Assembly: GCA_016882525.1 (NCBI GenBank)
Contig: VGPU01000006.1
Span: 1-64,000 of the forward strand
Length of the DNA: 64,000 nucleotides
Source of the DNA: Cyanobacteria bacterium M_surface_10_m2_119
GTDB lineage: Bacteria > Cyanobacteriota > Cyanobacteriia > PCC-6307 > Cyanobiaceae
Direction of reading: 5' to 3'
Of the stretch, positions 28,852-37,329 are shown piece after piece. Each line of letters starts with the position of its first letter. Position 1 is the stretch's first letter. The notes beneath the pieces are model-generated. The model had not been told where the DNA came from and made no database searches. It was given only the letters and a program-made list of their open reading frames with translations. The translations under genes were made by a program, and so were the position numbers.

Positions 28852-29550
28852 TCATTCATTCCGCTGCAACAGGAATCCCTCAACGTTGAGGGCCTGGAAG
28901 ATGGGCGCCGGATCGCTGAACCCGGCGGCATTCACCAGGGCATTCAGCCGGGCCGTTCCGATCGGATGCAGGCCCTGGGTGAGATCGCTGAGCTGGGCGT
29001 CGCGGTCGGTCAGCCCACTGGCCCTCTGGAAGCCGAACCAGGCTTCCTGGACCTGGGCCTGCAGGGCGGAGCGCTCCGGCGCCATCAGGTCCACCAGCAC
29101 CAGTTGCCCTCCTGGCTCCAGGCTGCGGGCCAGGGCGGTGAGAAAGCGCAGCTTCGTGCCGTCGTCGGGGAGGGACTGGAGCACCAGCACGGAGAGGGCT
29201 CCGGCAAAGCATCCCTCGCTCTCCAGCTCCTCCACCCTGGCCTGCTGCCACTGGATGGCAGCCTCTCCCCCGGCCCCCAGCCGCTGGCGCGCGGCGGCCA
29301 GCATCGCGGCCGAAGGGTCGAGGGCGGTGATCTGCCAATCAGGTCGCTGGGCACGGGCCTCCACCAGCTCAGCCCCGGTGCCGCAACCTGCCACCAGCAC
29401 CGTGGCCCCGCTGCGGCAGGCCCGGGGGGATGCGGCGAGCAGGGCGACCCCGAGGCGGGCGAGGCTGGCGTAGCCCGGGATCAGTTGCTGCACCACGAGG
29501 TCGTAGGGCTGCTCACGGACCTGGTCGTCTGGCTCAGCGTTCCCCACCAC
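28852..29550 (-). CDS. Class I SAM-dependent methyltransferase
   Basis: About 232 residues from the GTG at 29550. The frame is open to 29739, but that extension overlaps the ferredoxin gene on the other strand and is Cys/Arg-rich without family likeness, so I take the shorter form. Motif I is VLVAGCGTGAELVEA, followed by the acidic ITALDPSAAMLAAA and LEPGGQLVLVDLM, the standard SAM-binding order. After the Rossmann part there is a C-terminal helical segment (SALQAQVQEAWFGFQRA). Methyl acceptor unknown; the shape fits a small-molecule methyltransferase. Confidence 0.8.
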   Translation of the reverse strand: MVGNAEPDDQVREQPYDLVVQQLIPGYASLARLGVALLAASPRACRSGATVLVAGCGTGAELVEARAQRPDWQITALDPSAAMLAAARQRLGAGGEAAIQWQQARVEELESEGCFAGALSVLVLQSLPDDGTKLRFLTALARSLEPGGQLVLVDLMAPERSALQAQVQEAWFGFQRASGLTDRDAQLSDLTQGLHPIGTARLNALVNAAGFSDPAPIFQALNVEGFLLQRNE

Positions 29551-29597
29551 GGTGCCCAAGGCCCTGCTGCAATCAACTCGACGCGATGCTAGGCAGC

Positions 29598-29614
29598 AGG
29601 CCCCTGTGGGGCCT
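29598..29614. promoter_or_regulatory. Perfect GC hairpin upstream of ferredoxin gene
   Basis: Arms aggcccc (29598-29604) and ggggcct (29608-29614) with a tgt loop. It lies 34 bases before the ferredoxin start and between divergent genes. It could be an operator or a hairpin in the ferredoxin leader. No T-run follows it on either strand that would make it a good terminator. Confidence 0.4.
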
Positions 29615-29647
29615 AAGTTTGGCGGCGCGTTCACTCCCCGATCGACC

Positions 29648-30010
29648 GTGCCCACCATCCGTTTTGAACAGGAAGGCCAGCAGGTCGGATGCATCGAAGG
29701 GGCCAATCTGCGCAAGGCGGCCCTCGACGCCGGGATCAACCCCTACAAGGGCCTCAACAACCTCAACAACTGCGGCGGCCTCGGCCAGTGCGGCACCTGC
29801 GTGATGGAAGTGGTGGAGGGCATGCAGAACCTCTCCCCCCGCTCCGACGTGGAGAAGGTGTATCTGGCCGACCGCCCCGCCAACTACCGCCTCAGCTGCC
29901 GCACCAGCGTCAATGGGGACGTGACGGTGCGCACCCGTCCATCCGATGCGGTGGGCAAGGGCTCCAACAGCCTGGTCGGAGCTCTCAAGTCGCTCGTGGG
30001 CCGCAAGTGA
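29648..30010 (+). CDS. 2Fe-2S ferredoxin-like protein
   Basis: 120 residues from the GTG at 29648. The plant-type 2Fe-2S cluster motif is NNCGGLGQCGTCV (C-x5-C-x2-C) with the fourth cysteine in RLSCRTSV. The C-terminal tail of about 25 residues (DAVGKGSNSLVGALKSLVG) is basic and beyond the normal ferredoxin fold. The spacing C-x5-C is that of adrenodoxin-like or specialised cyanobacterial ferredoxins rather than the main photosynthetic PetF (C-x4-C). It probably carries electrons to a dedicated partner; none is encoded nearby. The ArsC-like gene follows after 10 bases. Confidence 0.88.
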   Translation: MPTIRFEQEGQQVGCIEGANLRKAALDAGINPYKGLNNLNNCGGLGQCGTCVMEVVEGMQNLSPRSDVEKVYLADRPANYRLSCRTSVNGDVTVRTRPSDAVGKGSNSLVGALKSLVGRK

Positions 30011-30020
30011 TCCGGCGGCG

Positions 30021-30365
30021 GTGAAGCTCTACAGCTACTCCCGTTGCTCCACCTGCCGCCGGGCCATCGCCTGGCTGCAGGGCCATGAGCTCCCCGCTGA
30101 GCAGATCGACATCACGCTCCAGCCGCCCACTCCGCTGGAGCTTGAGCAGGCCCTGGCCCAGTTGGGCCGCAAACGGCTGCTCAACACCAGTGGTCAGAGT
30201 TATCGGGCCCTCGGGGCCGCCGCCGTTCAGGCCATGGATGACGCTGCCCTGCTCGCTGCCCTTGCAGCCGACGGCAAGCTGATCAAGCGCCCCTTCCTGA
30301 TCACCGCCGACGGCCGGGTGATCACCGGCTTCAAGCCGGAGGAGTGGCAGTCGTTCCTGGGCTGA
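30021..30365 (+). CDS. ArsC/Spx-family thioredoxin-fold protein
   Basis: 114 residues from the GTG at 30021. The start KLYSYSRCSTCRRAIAWLQ shows the ArsC fold with a CSTC pair (C9, C12), like Spx/MgsR proteins, and unlike true arsenate reductases, which have a single N-terminal cysteine followed by Lys-Ser. The end KRPFLITADGRVITGFKPEEW is the family's cis-proline strand and C-terminal helix. It could be a redox-regulated RNA-polymerase partner or a glutaredoxin-like reductase. It is probably cotranscribed with the ferredoxin, which supports a redox role. The last 35 bases overlap the gene on the other strand. Confidence 0.82.
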   Translation: MKLYSYSRCSTCRRAIAWLQGHELPAEQIDITLQPPTPLELEQALAQLGRKRLLNTSGQSYRALGAAAVQAMDDAALLAALAADGKLIKRPFLITADGRVITGFKPEEWQSFLG

Positions 30366-31866
30366 TTCCGCCCTCTCCATCTTCCGCTGGTCCCTGGGCG
30401 GTCATCAGCACGTCCAGTTCCTGGATCAGCGACTGGATGCTGGAGCGGTTGATCTGGCTCAGGTAGGTGCCCTTCACCCCTTCAATCAGCGCACAGATCA
30501 GCTCCTGGGAGCGCGGCAGCTCCGATCCGCGCTCCAGGGCCAGGGCCAGCTCGTCCCAGAACCGGTCGATGCAGCGCTGCATCAGGTCGAGTTGACGGTC
30601 ATCCCGCTGGCCCAGGCGCTCGCCAGTGGACCGTGAGAGCTCCAGCAGGCTCTCCACCATCCCGCCGGCCAGCTGGCGGCTGAGGCCGGATTCCACCTGC
30701 AGCAGAGGCCGCAGCTGGCGGAGCGGAGCAGGCACCACCGTGCTATCGAGGCTCTGCCGCAGGCTGTAGCCCAGCAGGTTCTGCAGTTCCGGTGCCAGCC
30801 GTGGCGCCACCTGCGTGAGCAACAGGGGCGCCCAGATGCGCACCAGCTCCACCAGTTCCCGCTCATCCTCGTCACGGATGACGCTCTGATGGCTGCGCAG
30901 GGCGCGCAACCGCTGGGGCCAACGCGGCGAGCGCACCACGCCCTGGAGGCCGTCGAGCAGTTGCAGGGCCAGCACCTCGAAGAGCTCCAGGGCCAGCAGG
31001 GCCACCACTCCCCGGCTCACCACGGCTCGCAGCGGCTCCAGGTTCACCAGTCCGGCCCCCTGCAGGCGCTCCAGCACCGGCACCAGTCGCAACCAGCGCC
31101 AGAAGGGCAGCAGCAGGGGCAGGTCGGTCCAGCGGCGCAACAGGGCGTCGCGCCAGCTCAGGCCGGGCAGGCGTCGCCGCAGTCGCACCACCCGCAGGAG
31201 GATGTCGAGGACGAAGACACCCTGGAACAGCAGCAGATCGATCCGCCAGGCATGGTCGGTGGGGCGGGCGTTCTCGTCGATCGAGCGCCAGTAGTTGGTC
31301 TCCACCAGCGGCAGCACCTGCTGGCGCCAGAACTGCCGTTCCTCCCTCCATGGGTGCCGTTGGAGCCAGCTCTCGCTGAGGAGCAGGGCCGCGGCCTGCT
31401 TGGCGGAGTCCTGATCGGCCCGATCCCGCAGGCGGTTCTTGATCTTCTCCAGGGTGGCGCTCTGGCCGGAGGCCAGGAACGGGTTGGTGTCGATCAGCTG
31501 GGCGGTGAGGGCCACCTGGCGCTGCAGCAGGGCCTGCCGGTTGGCCGCGGTGCCGGTCTGCAGGGCGCGGTCCAGCTGGTCGAACTGCTCCAGATAGGCC
31601 TGGGTCTCCCGCTGGGGCTCGATTCCCTTGATCGGATCCACCCAGGGGGTGATGTCCGGCAGGAAGGGCAGGGGCACCACCAGGGGCACCGAGGGAATCG
31701 GGTGCAGGTTCCGCTGCAGCCAGAAGGTGCGCAGGGGAACGTAGCTGAGATCGAACGCCACCCAGAGCAGGTTCACGGCCCCCCACACCGCCACGAACCG
31801 GTCCCACAGCAGCTGGCGACGGCCTGGGGTGGCAGGGGCGCTCTGCAGCCAGCGGGGCCGGGCCAT
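30331..31866 (-). CDS. Conserved cyanobacterial membrane protein, voltage-sensor-like segment
   Basis: 511 residues from the ATG at 31866 (a GTG at 31914 is possible). An N-terminal helix (about 20-40) is followed by a soluble region of about 150 residues. A second membrane part follows with FVLDILLRVVRLRRR, WTDLPLLLPFWRWLRLVPVLERL and a further hydrophobic stretch (GVVALLALELFEVLAL). The C-terminal about 200 residues are helical, charged and soluble. The acidic-Arg helix, Trp-Asp-Leu-Pro segment and regularly spaced arginines look like S2-S4 of a voltage-sensor domain, but no pore or selectivity loop is seen. Function unknown. Confidence 0.6.
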   Translation of the reverse strand: MARPRWLQSAPATPGRRQLLWDRFVAVWGAVNLLWVAFDLSYVPLRTFWLQRNLHPIPSVPLVVPLPFLPDITPWVDPIKGIEPQRETQAYLEQFDQLDRALQTGTAANRQALLQRQVALTAQLIDTNPFLASGQSATLEKIKNRLRDRADQDSAKQAAALLLSESWLQRHPWREERQFWRQQVLPLVETNYWRSIDENARPTDHAWRIDLLLFQGVFVLDILLRVVRLRRRLPGLSWRDALLRRWTDLPLLLPFWRWLRLVPVLERLQGAGLVNLEPLRAVVSRGVVALLALELFEVLALQLLDGLQGVVRSPRWPQRLRALRSHQSVIRDEDERELVELVRIWAPLLLTQVAPRLAPELQNLLGYSLRQSLDSTVVPAPLRQLRPLLQVESGLSRQLAGGMVESLLELSRSTGERLGQRDDRQLDLMQRCIDRFWDELALALERGSELPRSQELICALIEGVKGTYLSQINRSSIQSLIQELDVLMTAQGPAEDGEGGISPGTTATPPA

Positions 31867-31925
31867 CGGGCGTGGGATCGCAGGGGGCCTGCCTAATCTG
31901 CCCTGGGCCGACACCTTCCCAGCCG

Positions 31926-32624
31926 TTGAGCGAACAGCACCCTGGCGCCTCCAGCCAGTCTGAGAGTCCGTGGGCCTTCTGGCGCAGTGTGGCCATCACC
32001 CTGGTGGTGGCCCTGGGCATTCGCCAGTTCCTGGTGGAGGCCCGCTACATCCCCTCGGGCTCGATGCTGCCGGGGCTGCAGATTCAGGACCGGTTGCTGG
32101 TGGAGAAGCTCACCTATCGCAGCCGGCAGCCCCAGCGCGGCGAGATCGTGGTCTTCCACTCGCCGCACCACTTCGATCCGGTGCTGGCCAGCAGCACCGA
32201 TCGCAACCCACTGCGCTGTCTGCTCGTGAACCTGCCCCTGATCGGCACGGTGCCCGGGCTGGCCAGTCCCGCCTGTGACGCTTACATCAAGCGCGTCGTG
32301 GCCCTGCCGGGGGAGCGGGTCGTGGTGGATCCCCGCGGTCAGGTGAGCATCAACGGCCAGCGTCTGCAGGAACCCTGGGTGCGCAACCTCTGCCCGGTCG
32401 ACTCCCAGGGCATGGGGCCCTGCCGCACGGTGAACGCGGTCGTGCCCCCGGGGCATGTGCTTGTTCTCGGTGACAACCGGGCCAACAGCTGGGATGGACG
32501 CTTCTGGCCCGGCGGCCCCTTCCTCCCCCAGCGGGAGATCATCGGCCGTGCCTTCTGGCGTTTCTTCCCGTTCAATCAGGCGGGGACCCTGGTGCCGGCA
32601 GCGACCAGTTCGCCGGCACCGTGA
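31926..32624 (+). CDS. lepB: Signal peptidase I
   Basis: 232 residues from the TTG at 31926; a GTG at 31872 would add 18 residues. It cleaves signal peptides from exported proteins at the membrane surface. One N-terminal membrane helix (SVAITLVVALGIRQFLVEA) is followed by the catalytic serine in PSGSMLPGL (S46), the catalytic lysine in YIKRVVALPGE (K122) and the box GDNRANSWDGRFW. The length and motif order are normal. The 3' end overlaps the convergent dihydroorotase-like gene by 53 bases. Confidence 0.94.
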   Translation: MSEQHPGASSQSESPWAFWRSVAITLVVALGIRQFLVEARYIPSGSMLPGLQIQDRLLVEKLTYRSRQPQRGEIVVFHSPHHFDPVLASSTDRNPLRCLLVNLPLIGTVPGLASPACDAYIKRVVALPGERVVVDPRGQVSINGQRLQEPWVRNLCPVDSQGMGPCRTVNAVVPPGHVLVLGDNRANSWDGRFWPGGPFLPQREIIGRAFWRFFPFNQAGTLVPAATSSPAP

Positions 32625-33891
32625 GCCCGGTGGCCCGCACCTGGCCCCGCATGCTGCGCCCTAGCAAGGGTTGATTGGCCGCCCTGGAGAGGCTGTCCGA
32701 GCGCTCCCACGTCCAGCTGGCCAGCGGGTCGAACAACAGCCAGCGCTGGCTGCCGCGCTCCAGCTGCGGGGCCTCTTCCCCCAGCAGGGTCGCCGGTCCC
32801 CAGCAGAGCACCTGCCACAGCTCGGCTGGGCTCCACCGGCGCTTCACCACCAGCTCCTGCCAGAGGGCCGGCAGCACCAGGCCATGGGGGGCACCGTGGC
32901 CGGCGACCCCCGCCCGCCGTTGATCGAGGGGCAGCAGCTGTTCCTCGGCATCCAGCGGTAGATGGTGCACCGCCACCGCTGTGATCAGTCCCTCGCGCAG
33001 GCCGTGCAGCAGGGCCTCACGGTCGTCGGGGCCCCCCAGGGCGGGCTCCACCCGCCAGCCCTCCTCGGTGGGCGAGAGGCTGGCGGTATCGGCCAGCAGG
33101 TGCCACCAGCTCACGGTGGCGGCCGGGCAGGCCTGGCCCTGACCCCGGCGGCTCTGCAGTTGGTGCACGGCCGCCGCCGTGGACAGGTTCATCAGCACCA
33201 GGTGACGGTCGGGGCGGGCCAGGGCCAGCTCCAGCAGTGATTGCAGGGGGAGTGTTTCGCTCAGCACCGGATCGGGGGGCCAGCCCGCCCGCAGGGTGTG
33301 CACGCTCTCCCGCACGAAGCCGCCACCGGTGAGGGAGCGGCTTCGGGGACTGAGCAGCACAGGCCGATCCTCCATGGCTCCGAGCAGCAGGCCGCGCTCG
33401 AGCAGCGGCAGTGGGGGCAGCGCAGTGCCGCCGGCCAGTCCGATGGCGCCGGCTGCGAGCTGCTCCCGGTGCAGGGCCAGGTCCTCATCGGCTCCGTCGA
33501 GGCTGAAACTGCCCCAGAGCCGCAGTTGCAGCGGACCGGGGCGCTGCAGGGACTGCAGGCGCTCGGGCCGATCACGCCAGGGCCTCGCCCAGGGCAGCAG
33601 GGCCAGGCTGCCGTATCCACCCGCGGCGGCGGCCAGGCCGAGGCTGGTCAGGGTCTCGGCCTGGAGTGCCCAGGGCTCCTCCAGCACACTGTGGGGGTCG
33701 ACCAGGCAGGGGGCCAGCAGCCAACCTGTCGCCGGCTGGGGCTTCAGGCCCAGAGCCCGGGCCCGTTCCTCCACACCAGGGCCCCACTGCTCCAGGCGTC
33801 CCTGCCCATCGATGAGCGCATCGGTGCACTGAACGGGTTCTCCGTCGGCAGCCAGGAGGTCGACCTGATGCAGCCACAGGGGGACAGCCAT
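32572..33891 (-). CDS. Dihydroorotase-like protein lacking the usual metal-binding motif
   Basis: 439 residues from the ATG at 33891. The overall pattern is that of the dihydroorotase branch of amidohydrolases: LIDGQGRLEQWGPG, then LLAPCLVDPHSVLEEP (D65, H67), AETLTSLGLAAAAGGYGSL, and a C-terminal LCWGPATLLG with a final beta part. In active enzymes the first motif is D-x-H-x-H-x-R; here the second His is Val69, and the carboxylated lysine and later histidine motifs are not apparent. It is probably catalytically dead for dihydroorotate and may be a structural partner of aspartate transcarbamoylase or have another role. The 3' end overlaps lepB. Confidence 0.75.
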   Translation of the reverse strand: MAVPLWLHQVDLLAADGEPVQCTDALIDGQGRLEQWGPGVEERARALGLKPQPATGWLLAPCLVDPHSVLEEPWALQAETLTSLGLAAAAGGYGSLALLPWARPWRDRPERLQSLQRPGPLQLRLWGSFSLDGADEDLALHREQLAAGAIGLAGGTALPPLPLLERGLLLGAMEDRPVLLSPRSRSLTGGGFVRESVHTLRAGWPPDPVLSETLPLQSLLELALARPDRHLVLMNLSTAAAVHQLQSRRGQGQACPAATVSWWHLLADTASLSPTEEGWRVEPALGGPDDREALLHGLREGLITAVAVHHLPLDAEEQLLPLDQRRAGVAGHGAPHGLVLPALWQELVVKRRWSPAELWQVLCWGPATLLGEEAPQLERGSQRWLLFDPLASWTWERSDSLSRAANQPLLGRSMRGQVRATGLTVPANWSLPAPGSPPD

Positions 33892-33913
33892 GGGCGTCAG
33901 CGAAGAGCGCTCA

Positions 33914-35278
33914 TCAGAGGGCTCCCGCCGCCGTGCGGTCGAGCACGCCGCCGAGGTGGCTGGTGAGGTTCATCGCCGCCACCACTGCCGTGCCGTCGGG
34001 CCCATCGGGATAGTCGACCACCGTGACGCCGCCATTGCCTTGCTTGATCGCCCAGATGTCGCCAGGGCTGAGCCCCAGAAGGGCACAGAGGATGGTCTTG
34101 TTGACGGCGTCATGGGCCACCACAAGCGCGGTTTCCTCGGCGGAGAGGCTGGCGGCGATGGTCTGCCATGTCGCCAGGGAGCGCCCCCAGACGTCGTGGA
34201 TCGTCTCGCCCTCCGGCATCTGCACCGTTTCCGGGGCCCGTTTCCAGTCGCTCAGTAGCTCGGCCCAGCCTTCGGCGATCTCGCACTCCAGCCTGCCCTC
34301 CCAGAGACCATGGCCGATTTCCACCAGACCGCGGGTGCTGGTGAGCGGGACCCCGGGGTGGCTGGCCAGGATCGCCTCGGCCGTCTGGCGGGGGCGTGCC
34401 ATGGCACTGGTGTAGGCCCGGTCGATGTGCACCGGGGCGAGGAAGCTGCCGGCGGCCTCGGCCTGGGCACGGCCGTTGGCATTGAGCGGAATGTCGATCT
34501 GGCCCTGGAAGCGTCCCTGCCGATTCCAATCGGTTTCGCCGTGGCGCACCAGCAGCAGCCGGGCCCCACGCCCCTGCACCGGCAGGGGTTGGTCCAGGTG
34601 GGCTGTGCCATTGAGCGATTCCACCTGCACGGCCAGATCGCCGGAGGGCTGGCGGCTGAGGTTGATCACCGAAATCGATCCGTTGTCGATGCGAAGACGG
34701 CGGAAGCCCTCGCCATCGAGACCGAGCAGGGAGAGCACCACGCAGCGCAGGATCGCGTTGTGGGCCACCACCACCACGGAGGCGTCGTCGCCGTCCAGGG
34801 CATCGCCGTGACGATCGAGCAGCATCTGGCGGAAGCCCCCGGCCTGTGCCATCAGCTCGGCGATCGGGCGGTAGGACTCACCGGTGCTGCGCTGCAGTTC
34901 CAGGGTGTGGGGAGCGCGGCGCCAGAGGGCCTCCTGCTCAGGGAAGCGCTCGCGCAGATCCTGGCGGAGCAGGCCGCTCCAGGGCTCCAGGTCGATTTCC
35001 AGGAGGTCGTCACGCAGCTCCGGGATCAGCCCCTGGCCCTGGGCCTCCAGGAGATGGTCGGCGGTGTGGGCGGCCCGGCGCAGGGGGGAGCAGTAGGCCG
35101 CGCTCAGGCGCAGTTCCGCCAGGGCACGGCCGGCCGCCCGGGCCTGCTCCTCGCCGGTGGGCGTGAGGGAAGAGAGGTCGTCGCGTCCCTGGATCCGGTG
35201 CTCGATGTTGAAGCTGCTGAGCCCGTGGCGGACCAGCACAATCCGGAGAGACACGGACCCAGGGCTGCGCGGCGTCAC
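33914..35278 (-). CDS. Tandem histidine phosphatase (two phosphoglycerate-mutase-like domains)
   Basis: 454 residues from a GTG at 35278; a GTG at 35254 is also possible. Domain 1 (about 10-220) begins IVLVRHGLSSFN (R17, H18) and domain 2 (about 235-440) begins LLLVRHGETDWN. Both have the second catalytic His in a VVAHN/VVAHD context, so both could be active. Such double-domain proteins occur in cyanobacteria and are annotated as phosphoglycerate mutase or phosphatase; I cannot give the substrate. It lies 22 bases after the dihydroorotase-like gene start on the same strand, so the phosphatase is transcribed first. Confidence 0.85.
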   Translation of the reverse strand: MTPRSPGSVSLRIVLVRHGLSSFNIEHRIQGRDDLSSLTPTGEEQARAAGRALAELRLSAAYCSPLRRAAHTADHLLEAQGQGLIPELRDDLLEIDLEPWSGLLRQDLRERFPEQEALWRRAPHTLELQRSTGESYRPIAELMAQAGGFRQMLLDRHGDALDGDDASVVVVAHNAILRCVVLSLLGLDGEGFRRLRIDNGSISVINLSRQPSGDLAVQVESLNGTAHLDQPLPVQGRGARLLLVRHGETDWNRQGRFQGQIDIPLNANGRAQAEAAGSFLAPVHIDRAYTSAMARPRQTAEAILASHPGVPLTSTRGLVEIGHGLWEGRLECEIAEGWAELLSDWKRAPETVQMPEGETIHDVWGRSLATWQTIAASLSAEETALVVAHDAVNKTILCALLGLSPGDIWAIKQGNGGVTVVDYPDGPDGTAVVAAMNLTSHLGGVLDRTAAGAL

Positions 35279-35343
35279 TGTATGGGAGCGTCTGGATTCC
35301 CCTGGTCAGGGGAGAATTCAGGCCATCTCCGGCCAGGCCCCCC

Positions 35344-36756
35344 TTGAGCCCCTCCGCCCCACGGTCCGAGCCGAGGCCCCCCGGGGCTGCCGCCGGTTGG
35401 CAGGTGCTCCTGGCGCTCCTCAGCCTGGCCCTCAGTGCGCTGCTCTGGGTGAATGGGCTGGTGGACAGCCTGGAGCGTCCATCGGTGGGCAATGCCCTCA
35501 ACGTGCGCCAGCTGCAGCTCGAGCTGCTGGCGGCCCCGGCCTTGCCGGACGCCGTAAGGCCCTGGCTCACCAGCGGGGATCCTGCCGCCGCCCTCGCCGA
35601 GGCCCTGCAGGCCCAGGTGAATGCCGAGGCCGGCCCCGGCGATCCGGACACCTTGCTTCAGCTGGCTCTGCTGGAAAAGGACCGCGGCGAGAACGCCACT
35701 GCCGCTGGGCTTCTGCAACGCCTCGAGCAGCAGGTCCCGCCCGAGCAGCGGCCCCTGCTGCGCCGGCTCGAGGCTGCTGGAGCCGCCCGCCCAGATGCCG
35801 ATCTCTCCGACCCTTCGGCACCCTGGCAGCCCTCGCTCTCCCCCCTCACCCGCCAGCTGCTCTGCGCGGACCTGCGAGGGGGCAGTTGCGGTGATCCCGT
35901 GGTGCAGCGCCAGGCAGCCCTGCGCCTGTTCGGGGTGAGCTGGCTTCCAGCCCTGCTGCTGCTGCTGGGGGTGGCCCTGCTACTGCGGGAGGCCTGGCTG
36001 CTGTGGCGGGGTCGCCTGCCCCTTCTGCCCCTTCTGGGCCCCCAGCTCAACCTCGTGGAGGTGACCCTATTGATCGCCGGCGGGTTTGTGGTGCTCGGGG
36101 AACTCACCGTGCCCCTGGTGCTGGCCCCGCTCAGCCAGTGGCTGCTCTCGCCCCTGGCCGCCGAGCCGGTGCGGCAGCAGAGCCTTCAGGTGGTGCTCCT
36201 CTATGGCGGACTCATGCTGCCCCCGCTGCTCATCCTCAGGGCCCAGCTGCGCGCCAGCCCGGGCCCTGGGCCTGAGGGCGGCTGGCTGCAATGGCACTGG
36301 CGGCCCTTGCCGACTGCCCTGCGTCGGGCCCTGGGCCAATGGCTGATGGTGCTGCCTCTGGTCGCCCTCAGTGGCTGGCTGGTGGAGCGGCTGCTGGGGG
36401 ATCCGGGAGGCAGCAACCCGCTGCTCGAGCTGGTGCTCACCGCCCGTGACCCCCTGGCCCTCGCGGGCTTTGCCCTCACGGCCACCGTGCTGGCCCCCCT
36501 GTTTGAGGAAACGCTGTTTCGGGGCGTGTTGTTGCCGGTGCTGGGGCGCCACTGGGGGGCCCGGTCGGCCCTGTTGGCCAGCGCCCTCGTCTTTGCCCTG
36601 GCCCATCTGAGCCTGGGGGAGCTGGTGCCCCTGCTGGTGCTGGGCCTGGGCCTGGGCTGGCTGCGCCTGCGCAGCGGCCGCCTGGCCCCCTGCGTGCTGA
36701 TGCATGCCCTGTGGAACGGCCTCACCTTCGCCAATCTGGTGTTGCTCGCCGGCTGA
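35344..36756 (+). CDS. CPBP-family intramembrane metalloprotease
   Basis: 470 residues from a TTG at 35344. One membrane helix (about 20-38) is followed by a soluble helical segment of about 150 residues. Six to seven helices come after that. The CPBP (CAAX protease/bacteriocin-processing) motifs are all in the last 100 residues: EETLFRG (motif 1), FALAHLSLGE (motif 2) and LMHALWNG (motif 3). These glutamate- and histidine-based sites cleave substrates within the membrane. The N-terminal soluble insertion is not part of the core and may recruit substrate. Substrate unknown. Divergent from the phosphatase gene. Confidence 0.87.
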   Translation: MSPSAPRSEPRPPGAAAGWQVLLALLSLALSALLWVNGLVDSLERPSVGNALNVRQLQLELLAAPALPDAVRPWLTSGDPAAALAEALQAQVNAEAGPGDPDTLLQLALLEKDRGENATAAGLLQRLEQQVPPEQRPLLRRLEAAGAARPDADLSDPSAPWQPSLSPLTRQLLCADLRGGSCGDPVVQRQAALRLFGVSWLPALLLLLGVALLLREAWLLWRGRLPLLPLLGPQLNLVEVTLLIAGGFVVLGELTVPLVLAPLSQWLLSPLAAEPVRQQSLQVVLLYGGLMLPPLLILRAQLRASPGPGPEGGWLQWHWRPLPTALRRALGQWLMVLPLVALSGWLVERLLGDPGGSNPLLELVLTARDPLALAGFALTATVLAPLFEETLFRGVLLPVLGRHWGARSALLASALVFALAHLSLGELVPLLVLGLGLGWLRLRSGRLAPCVLMHALWNGLTFANLVLLAG

Positions 36757-36850
36757 GGCTGCTCTGGTCACCTGGTGAACCGGTACGGGGCCAGACCCCT
36801 TGCTGTCCAGCGGTCCGGGTGGTTCACTTGCGAAGCATTCGGCTGAATCG

Positions 36851-37324
36851 TTGGTCGCCTCGAACCTGCTACGGAAGACGTCCCCGCAGGAGTCGGTGGC
36901 CCGGTCCGGAGGCCTGCGCCGCCCGCAGCGTCGCCCCCTGCAGGTGATTCAGGGCTCCCTCTCCAGCCGTCAGGCCGCTCGCCGCTCCCCCCTGCTGGCC
37001 AGCCTGCACCGTGCCGCCGACGGCACCCTCGCCGGTCTCGGCCTCTGCATGCTTGCCCTCAGTGGCCTCACCCTGCACTGGCAGAACCACTGGGGGAAGA
37101 GTTACCAGCAGCTCGAGGCCGCCCAGGTGCTGGAGCACCGCCTGCAGGAGTCGGCGGCCCAGCTTGAGCAGCACTACCTCGGCGCGGTGCGCAAGCCCGG
37201 CTGGCTCGTGCCCACCAGCAGCGAGAAGCTGATTTACCTGCCCCAGCCCCCGGCCCAGGCCGCCCCTGCGCGCTCGCCCCTTGCTGTGAATCTGCAGCTG
37301 GGCCGCATGCCAGCGGGGTACTGA
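36851..37324 (+). CDS. FtsL-shaped bitopic membrane protein directly upstream of ftsI
   Basis: About 157 residues from a TTG at 36851; GTG at 36896 or TTG at 36800 are alternatives. A basic cytoplasmic N-terminus (RRPQRRP, RQAARRSP) precedes one membrane helix (GTLAGLGLCMLALSGLTLHW). Next is a helical segment with coiled-coil character (YQQLEAAQVLEHRLQESAAQ) and a short extracytoplasmic tail with PTSSEKLIYLPQPP. I recognise no named family. Topology, size and position (five bases before ftsI) are those of FtsL, the division protein encoded before ftsI in many bacteria. FtsL sequences diverge strongly, so this is inference from shape and context. Confidence 0.65.
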   Translation: MVASNLLRKTSPQESVARSGGLRRPQRRPLQVIQGSLSSRQAARRSPLLASLHRAADGTLAGLGLCMLALSGLTLHWQNHWGKSYQQLEAAQVLEHRLQESAAQLEQHYLGAVRKPGWLVPTSSEKLIYLPQPPAQAAPARSPLAVNLQLGRMPAGY

Positions 37325-37329
37325 GCGCC

